Source of the DNA: Clostridia bacterium
GTDB taxonomy: Bacteria > Bacillota_A > Clostridia > Oscillospirales > CAG-382
Direction of reading: 5' to 3'
DNA length: 10,829 nt
NCBI GenBank assembly: GCA_017517985.1
Contig: JAFWWX010000038.1
Location: 1-10,829 of the forward strand
The translations under genes were made by a program, and so were the position numbers. How positions within the stretch are numbered: the stretch's first letter is position 1; each line of letters begins with the position of its first letter. The notes under the pieces were generated by a model. The model was given only the letters and a program-made list of their open reading frames with translations, ran no database searches and was not told the DNA's origin. This document shows positions 6,422 through 10,829 of the stretch, one piece after another.

Positions 6422-8287
6422 ATGAACACTAAATTTGCAAAGAAGGTCTCAAAACTTCTTCTTGCAGCATTTGTTCTGTCCGCACTTTCCGTTTTTGCGG
6501 TTTATGCGACAGAAGAAAAAACAGCGGCAAGCGGAATAACTGCTGTACAAGAGTACATCGACAAAGTAGCAGCAGAAACAGAGGCTGAAGCAGAAGCCGC
6601 TGAAGCAGAAAGGGTTTCTAAACTTACCGAGGAACAAAAGATAGCAGAAGACGAAGAAAAAGCAGCAGCAGAAAGACTTAAAACAGCAAATGCTTATATG
6701 GACTCAGATTTCTTCAATTCAGCAATAGAAAACAATCCTGACCACAAAGAGCACTCTGAAATTGCGATAAAGGAAATTCAGACACAAACAACTCCCTTCT
6801 ACGGCACAATCTGGGGACTTCTTCCTCCGGTTATTGCGATTCTCCTCGCACTTATCACAAAGGAAGTATATTCCTCTCTGTTTGTAGGTATTGTTGCAGG
6901 CGGTCTGCTTTATGCAAACTTTAATCTTGAAACAGCTTACAACACCATTGTTGTAGATGGTTTCATAGGCTCCCTCTCGGATTCCTGGAATGTTGGTATT
7001 ATCGTATTCCTCGTTGTTCTCGGTGCTTTTGTTGCACTTATGAACAAGGCAGGCGGTTCAGCAGCGTACGGTCGCTGGGCGGTTAAAAACATAAAGTCAC
7101 AGAAGGGTGCACTTCTCTCCACCTTCGGACTTGGATGTCTTATCTTTATTGACGACTATTTCAACTGTCTGACCGTTGGCTCTGTTATGAGACCTGTTAC
7201 AGACAACCACAGGATTTCCAGAGCAAAACTCGCTTACATAATTGACGCAACCGCTGCTCCTATTTGTATGATAGCTCCCATTTCTTCTTGGGCAGCAGCA
7301 GTTTCAGGTTTTGCTCCCGAAAATCAGGGTATTCAGCTCTTCTGTCAAGCTATCCCCTATAACTTCTACTCACTTCTGACAATCGTAATGATTATTGTCG
7401 GCACAATTATCGGACTTGACTACGGTCCTATGTCAAAGCACGAAGAAAATGCGGCAAAGGGCGACCTTTTTACTTCCGGAACAATAAACAAGAACGAAGG
7501 TTACACCCCCAACCCCAAGGGTAAGGTTATCGACCTCGTTCTTCCTGTTGTTATTCTCATCGCTTGCTGTGTAATCGGTATGATTTATACAGGCGGTTTC
7601 TTCAGTGGCGAATCCTTTATTAAATCTTTCAGTAATTCAGACGCTTCCGTAGGTCTTTCACTTGGTTCTATTGTCGCTCTGCTGGTTGTTTTTGTTTACT
7701 ACCTCTGCAGAAGACTGTTTACTCTCAAGACTTTCATGGAAACTCTCCCCGAGGGCTTCAAAGCAATGGTTCCCGCAATCCTTATTCTCACATTTGCGTG
7801 GACTCTCTGCTCTATGACAAGTATGCTTGGTGCTAAATTCTTTGTTTCCGGTGTTATTTCCGGCGCAGCATCAGAACTTCAGAACATTCTCCCCGCAATC
7901 ATCTTCCTTATCGCAACAGGTCTTGCATTTGCAACAGGTACTTCCTGGGGTACATTCGGTATTCTTATCCCGATCGTTGTTTCCGCAGGTTTTGCTCCTG
8001 AACTTCAAACTATTGCAATGTCTGCGTGCCTTGCAGGTGCTGTTTGCGGTGACCACTGCTCACCTATCTCCGATACAACAATTATGGCGAGCGCAGGTGC
8101 TCAGTCCGATCATATCAACCACGTTAATACACAGCTTCCCTATGCGCTTACAGTTGCGGCAGTTTCCTTTGTAAGCTACATAATTGCAGGCTTTGTTCAG
8201 AACGTATTTATCGCTCTTCCCATAGCTATCGTTCTTATGATTGCTGTTCTTTTCGGTATCAAGGCACTTACAGCAAAAAAGGCTTAA
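6422..8287 (+). CDS. lysW: NhaC-superfamily transporter, predicted lysine permease (LysW type), with exported N-terminal extension
   Basis: 621 residues. Residues 1-29 look like a signal peptide (KFAKK, then a hydrophobic core ending VYA before TEEKT). Residues about 45-92 are very rich in Ala, Glu and Lys and probably helical or coiled coil; the transporter core begins at about 128. The core has around a dozen hydrophobic segments and NhaC-family hallmarks: GLLPPVIAILLALITKEVY (132-150), FIDDYFNCLTVGSVMRPVTD (242-261), IDATAAPICMIAPISSW (274-290), TGTSWGTFG (505-513) and CGDHCSPISDTTIM (542-555). NhaC members exchange Na+ and H+ or carry solutes. Comparative genomics of lysine riboswitch regulons proposed NhaC-type lysine transporters named LysW. 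The upstream L box therefore points to lysine uptake. The exported extension is not usual for NhaC. Substrate remains inferred; the family and start are firm. Confidence 0.9.
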   Translation: MNTKFAKKVSKLLLAAFVLSALSVFAVYATEEKTAASGITAVQEYIDKVAAETEAEAEAAEAERVSKLTEEQKIAEDEEKAAAERLKTANAYMDSDFFNSAIENNPDHKEHSEIAIKEIQTQTTPFYGTIWGLLPPVIAILLALITKEVYSSLFVGIVAGGLLYANFNLETAYNTIVVDGFIGSLSDSWNVGIIVFLVVLGAFVALMNKAGGSAAYGRWAVKNIKSQKGALLSTFGLGCLIFIDDYFNCLTVGSVMRPVTDNHRISRAKLAYIIDATAAPICMIAPISSWAAAVSGFAPENQGIQLFCQAIPYNFYSLLTIVMIIVGTIIGLDYGPMSKHEENAAKGDLFTSGTINKNEGYTPNPKGKVIDLVLPVVILIACCVIGMIYTGGFFSGESFIKSFSNSDASVGLSLGSIVALLVVFVYYLCRRLFTLKTFMETLPEGFKAMVPAILILTFAWTLCSMTSMLGAKFFVSGVISGAASELQNILPAIIFLIATGLAFATGTSWGTFGILIPIVVSAGFAPELQTIAMSACLAGAVCGDHCSPISDTTIMASAGAQSDHINHVNTQLPYALTVAAVSFVSYIIAGFVQNVFIALPIAIVLMIAVLFGIKALTAKKA

Positions 8288-8320
8288 TTCAAAAAACTTG
8301 ATTAAATGCAAATAGCAATT

Positions 8321-8358
8321 CCGGCTCGGTTCAAAAAGAACCGGGCCGGTTGTTTTTT
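8321..8358 (+). terminator. Intrinsic terminator of the transporter gene
   Basis: CCGGCTCGGTTC (8321-8332) pairs with GAACCGGGCCGG (8338-8349) over 12 positions including one G-T pair, loop AAAAA, followed by TTGTTTTTT. GC-rich stem 33 nt after the stop codon. Confidence 0.95.
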
Positions 8359-8420
8359 GTGGCAATTCCTTATTTTTCAAGGATGTTAACAATATTAATG
8401 TATATTTGCATTTCAAAAGG

Positions 8421-8444
8421 TGATAAAATGTAGTTTGATATATT
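8421..8444 (+). promoter_or_regulatory. Candidate extended -10 elements before the ABM-fold gene
   Basis: Two overlapping possibilities, TGATAAAAT (8421-8429) and TGATATATT (8436-8444), each with the TGn of an extended -10. Neither has a convincing -35. A promoter is expected here because a strong terminator lies just upstream. Confidence 0.4.
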
Positions 8445-8468
8445 ATATATATGAAACAATCGTTGTTT

Positions 8469-8473
8469 GGAGG
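8469..8473 (+). promoter_or_regulatory. Ribosome binding site that selects the GTG start of the ABM-fold gene
   Basis: GGAGG 10 nt before the GTG at 8484. The in-frame ATG at 8451 lies upstream of this site, has only AT-rich sequence before it, and would add 11 residues not expected for the family. Confidence 0.75.
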
Positions 8474-8483
8474 TAAAAATACA

Positions 8484-8786
8484 GTGATAGTCACAGTGGT
8501 AAATGTACACGTTATTCCCGGCAAGGCAGAAGAATTTCTGAAGTTCACAAAATATAACCACGACAACGCAATAAAAGAAGATGGAAATCTCAGATTTGAT
8601 GTACTTCAGTCAAGAGATGACCCGAATCATTTTATCCTTTACGAGGCTTATGCGACAGATGAGGCAGCAAAGGCTCACAAGGATACTGAGCATTATAAAA
8701 AATGGCGTGAGGGTGTTGCAGAGTTTATGGAAAGTCCAAGAGAGGGTATTCCCTGCGATGCTTTGTTCCCGGAGGACTTTGAATAA
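8484..8786 (+). CDS. Small ABM-fold protein (putative quinol monooxygenase family)
   Basis: 100 residues from the GTG start, the normal length for the antibiotic biosynthesis monooxygenase (ABM) superfamily of dimeric alpha-beta barrels (YgiN- and LsrG-like). The first strand VTVVNVHVIPGKAEEFLKF is followed by a helix, then NLRFDVLQSRDDPNHFILYEAYATDEAAKAHKDTEHYKKW. This is the family's typical strand-loop-strand ending in H-x3-HxxxW (H76, H80-type spacing). These proteins are cytosolic and either oxidise quinol-like aromatics without cofactor or degrade small metabolites; the substrate cannot be read from the sequence. It lies alone after a strong terminator and 83 nt before a membrane-protein gene, so it may be monocistronic or co-transcribed with it. 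Confidence 0.85.
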   Translation: MIVTVVNVHVIPGKAEEFLKFTKYNHDNAIKEDGNLRFDVLQSRDDPNHFILYEAYATDEAAKAHKDTEHYKKWREGVAEFMESPREGIPCDALFPEDFE

Positions 8787-8863
8787 TTACCGACACAGGT
8801 CCGTTTACACATTGCTTTATGAATTAAACTTATGAAAATGGGAAAAATCTGTAATAAACAAAA

Positions 8864-8870
8864 AAGGAAG
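8864..8870 (+). promoter_or_regulatory. Shine-Dalgarno overlapping the annotated start of the membrane protein
   Basis: AAGGAAG ends on the first base of the GTG at 8870, so it cannot serve that codon. Its normal spacing (8 nt) reaches an in-frame ATT at 8879. An in-frame TAA at 8855-8857 excludes any start further upstream than 8858. Confidence 0.5.
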
Positions 8871-9697
8871 TGACGGCTATTTTCCCGACAATAAAACAGC
8901 TAAAAAAACACTCAAGAGGTATTCTTTTTTCAAACTATCAGCTATTCCTTTTCGCAACTCTGTTTTTTATTGCAGTATCCTTTGGCTTCTCTGTGCTTTC
9001 ATCTACCTACTGCGGAATTCTGACAGAAGGCATGGGTACGGATTCTGTAAAAAAAATAACCCTGACCTTTGACATTGTTGCATTTCTAATCTCTTTTCCG
9101 TTTATGCTCGGATACATTTCACTTTGTACAAAGCTGACGAGACAGGAAAAGGTAGCCTTCCCCGAACTTTTAAGATTTTATTCAAAAGGTCACGAAACAT
9201 CCTCCTGCTTTACTTTTCTTCTGAAAAAAATTCCGGAGATGTTTCTGAAAATCATACTCCCATTTATACTTGTCGCTACAGCATATGAGTTTTTACCGAG
9301 TATACTCAAAAAACTTTCGGACTCGGGGGCCGGACTTTTTGCAGATATTATCTCAAAAACTTTTTTCATTTTTGAGATAATTGTTATTGTAATTGTGATG
9401 TTTTTATCAGGAAGTATTCTTCTTTCTGCAATAAGTTTTTGTAGTGGCGAAAAGGTAATTTTTTCAATGAGCGAAAAGTGGAAATTTTTCACACTGCGTC
9501 TGTCGTTTATACCGCTTTATTTACTGTCGGTGCTTACATTCGGAGTGCTTTTCCCAGCGTACACTCTCCCTTACACCCTTATTGCATACTCTGTGTTCGC
9601 ACTAAAAATCAGCGAGCCGGATACAAGCCTTTCCGAAATTGACACTGACAGTGTTACAGAAGTATTTGATAGCATTAACCCTGAGAAAAATTTATAA
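8870..9697 (+). CDS. Polytopic membrane protein of unknown function
   Basis: 275 residues if GTG 8870 is used, 272 from ATT 8879. The short N-terminus is basic (KQLKKHSRG), followed by hydrophobic segments at about 23-43, 66-86, 123-142, 163-190 and 210-246 (the last perhaps two helices). It ends in a hydrophilic acidic tail of about 28 residues. The layout of an IKxLKKxxRGxLxxNY start, a PFMLGY helix and a conserved-looking KLTRQEKVAFPELLRFY loop is reminiscent of DUF975-type integral membrane proteins of Firmicutes. I cannot confirm that family by eye, and no catalytic or transport signature is visible. It sits 83 nt after the ABM-fold gene and 57 nt before metG, on the same strand without a visible terminator. 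The start codon is doubtful, as described for the Shine-Dalgarno entry. Confidence 0.75.
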   Translation: MTAIFPTIKQLKKHSRGILFSNYQLFLFATLFFIAVSFGFSVLSSTYCGILTEGMGTDSVKKITLTFDIVAFLISFPFMLGYISLCTKLTRQEKVAFPELLRFYSKGHETSSCFTFLLKKIPEMFLKIILPFILVATAYEFLPSILKKLSDSGAGLFADIISKTFFIFEIIVIVIVMFLSGSILLSAISFCSGEKVIFSMSEKWKFFTLRLSFIPLYLLSVLTFGVLFPAYTLPYTLIAYSVFALKISEPDTSLSEIDTDSVTEVFDSINPEKNL

Positions 9698-9754
9698 TAA
9701 CAAATAATACAAAAACAAAAATATAAGAAAATAATTGAAAGGACATATATAAAA

Positions 9755-10829
9755 ATGGCAGAGAAATTTTTTATAACAACAGCTATTCCCTACACATCAA
9801 GAAAGCCCCACATAGGAAACACCTATGAGCTTATTATGTGCGATGCGATTGCGAGATACCAGAGACTTCTCGGCAAAGATGTTTTCTTCCTCACCGGCAC
9901 AGACGAACACGGTCAGAAGATCGAGGAAGCGGCAAAGGAAGCAGGCATCACTCCTCAGGCTTATGTTGACAACATCACAGGTGAGCTTAAAAACATCTGG
10001 TCTCTTATGGATATAAGCTATGACAAATTTATAAGAACAACTGACGACTATCACGTTAAGGCTGTTCAGAAAATATTCAACAAGCTCTATGAGCAGGGTG
10101 ATATTTACAAAGGTGAGTATGAAGGTTGGTACTGCACTCCCTGCGAGAGCTTCTGGACCGAAACACAGGCTCACACCGAAAGCGGTGACCACATCTGTCC
10201 CGACTGCGGAAGACCTGTTCAGAAGTCCAAGGAGGAAGCATACTTCTTAAATCTCTCGAAGTATCAGGAAAGACTTGAAAAGTACATCAATGAGCATCCT
10301 GACTTTATTGAACCCGAAGCAAGAAAGAAGGAAATGGTAAACAACTTTATAAAGCCCGGTGTTCAGGATCTTTGTATTTCCCGTTCCACCTTTACCTGGG
10401 GTGTTCCGGTTGAATTTGACCCCGGTCACGTTATTTATGTATGGATTGATGCACTCTCAAACTACATAACAGCTCTCGGTTATGCTGTTGACGAAAAGGG
10501 TGAACTTTACCAGAAATACTGGCCTGCAGATGTTCAGGTTATCGGAAAGGACATCCTCAGATTCCACACAATCTACTGGCCTGTAATTCTTATGGCTCTA
10601 GGCGAGCCGTTACCTAAGAAGATTTTCGGTCATCCGTGGCTTCTTGTTGGCGACGAAAAGATTTCAAAGTCAAGAGGTAATGCAATTTACGCTGATGACC
10701 TTGCGGGTCATTTTGGCACAGACGCCGTAAGATACTATGTACTCTCCGAAATGCCCTTCCTTCAGGACGGCTCAATAACATACGAAAACTTTATTGCAAA
10801 GTTCAACTCTGACCTTGCAAACACTCTCG
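9755..10829 (+). CDS. metG: Methionyl-tRNA synthetase (3' end outside window)
   Basis: Charges tRNA-Met with methionine in the cytoplasm, for initiation and elongation. 358 codons are visible. The class I signature HIGH appears as KPHIGNTYE (17-25) and the KMSKS loop as KISKSRGN (302-309), a common conservative variant. The CP domain carries zinc-knuckle cysteines C127-x2-C130 and C148-x2-C151 (YCTPCESFWTETQ and ICPDCGRP), so this is a zinc-type enzyme. Other family motifs are TGTDEHGQKI (47-56), TFTWGVPV (212-219), YVWIDALSNY (228-237) and GKDILRFHTIYWP (264-276). The anticodon-binding and possible tRNA-binding C-terminal domains lie past the edge. ATG 9755 has GAAAGGA (9737-9743) 11 nt upstream. 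The 57-nt leader is too short for a T-box. Confidence 0.98.
   Translation, partial: MAEKFFITTAIPYTSRKPHIGNTYELIMCDAIARYQRLLGKDVFFLTGTDEHGQKIEEAAKEAGITPQAYVDNITGELKNIWSLMDISYDKFIRTTDDYHVKAVQKIFNKLYEQGDIYKGEYEGWYCTPCESFWTETQAHTESGDHICPDCGRPVQKSKEEAYFLNLSKYQERLEKYINEHPDFIEPEARKKEMVNNFIKPGVQDLCISRSTFTWGVPVEFDPGHVIYVWIDALSNYITALGYAVDEKGELYQKYWPADVQVIGKDILRFHTIYWPVILMALGEPLPKKIFGHPWLLVGDEKISKSRGNAIYADDLAGHFGTDAVRYYVLSEMPFLQDGSITYENFIAKFNSDLANTL

Noticed and set aside
8060..8566. A 168-codon minus-strand open frame
   Set aside because: It runs antisense through the end of the transporter gene, a strong terminator and the ABM-fold gene, with low-complexity composition; a chance frame.
9666..9698. 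TTGATA and TATAAT as a promoter for metG
   Set aside because: The spacing is 21 nt, too long. A lone TATAAT in AT-rich sequence is weak evidence, and co-transcription from upstream is as likely.
9698..9754. T-box leader for methionyl-tRNA synthetase
   Set aside because: Only 57 nt are available and no T-box sequence or terminator is visible.

Overview
The window looks like chromosomal DNA of a low-to-moderate GC Gram-positive anaerobe, most likely class Clostridia (Bacillota). The signs are the CdaA/CdaR pair, strong AGGAGG-type Shine-Dalgarno sites, extended -10 promoters, an L-box (lysine) riboswitch and the gene families present. Family or genus cannot be fixed from the sequence alone. 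No mobile element, CRISPR array, tRNA, rRNA or phage gene was seen.

Left half (1-5889, minus strand): a probable five-gene operon read right to left. The order is cdaA (membrane diadenylate cyclase), cdaR (YbbR-repeat regulator of CdaA), a large FAD-dependent dehydrogenase of the COG2509 family, an RseC/MucC-family membrane protein with a Cys cluster, and recJ (single-strand-specific exonuclease, cut by the left window edge). Gaps are 15-90 nt and no terminator was recognised between the genes. The cell-wall gene glmM, which often follows cdaA-cdaR in Firmicutes, is absent from its usual place. The operon instead joins c-di-AMP synthesis to two redox-type proteins and a DNA-repair nuclease.

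Centre (5890-6421): a 532-nt divergent intergenic region. On the minus side are two candidate promoters for cdaA. On the plus side is a near-consensus promoter (TTGACA, 17 nt, extended -10 TAAAAT), followed by a well-formed lysine riboswitch and an intrinsic terminator. P1 to P5 can be traced by eye, including a 6-bp L2-L3 kissing interaction. This leader controls a NhaC-superfamily transporter (6422-8287), which is therefore predicted to import lysine (LysW type) rather than act as a simple Na+/H+ antiporter. The transporter carries an unusual exported Ala/Glu-rich N-terminal extension. A strong terminator (8321-8358) closes this unit.

Right part (8400-10829, plus strand): a small antibiotic-biosynthesis-monooxygenase-fold (ABM) protein, an unrecognised polytopic membrane protein with a problematic start codon, and the 5' part of the methionyl-tRNA synthetase gene, cut by the right edge.

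The strongest point for follow-up is the lysine riboswitch and its NhaC-type target with the exported coiled-coil-like domain. Second is the composition of the cdaA operon.
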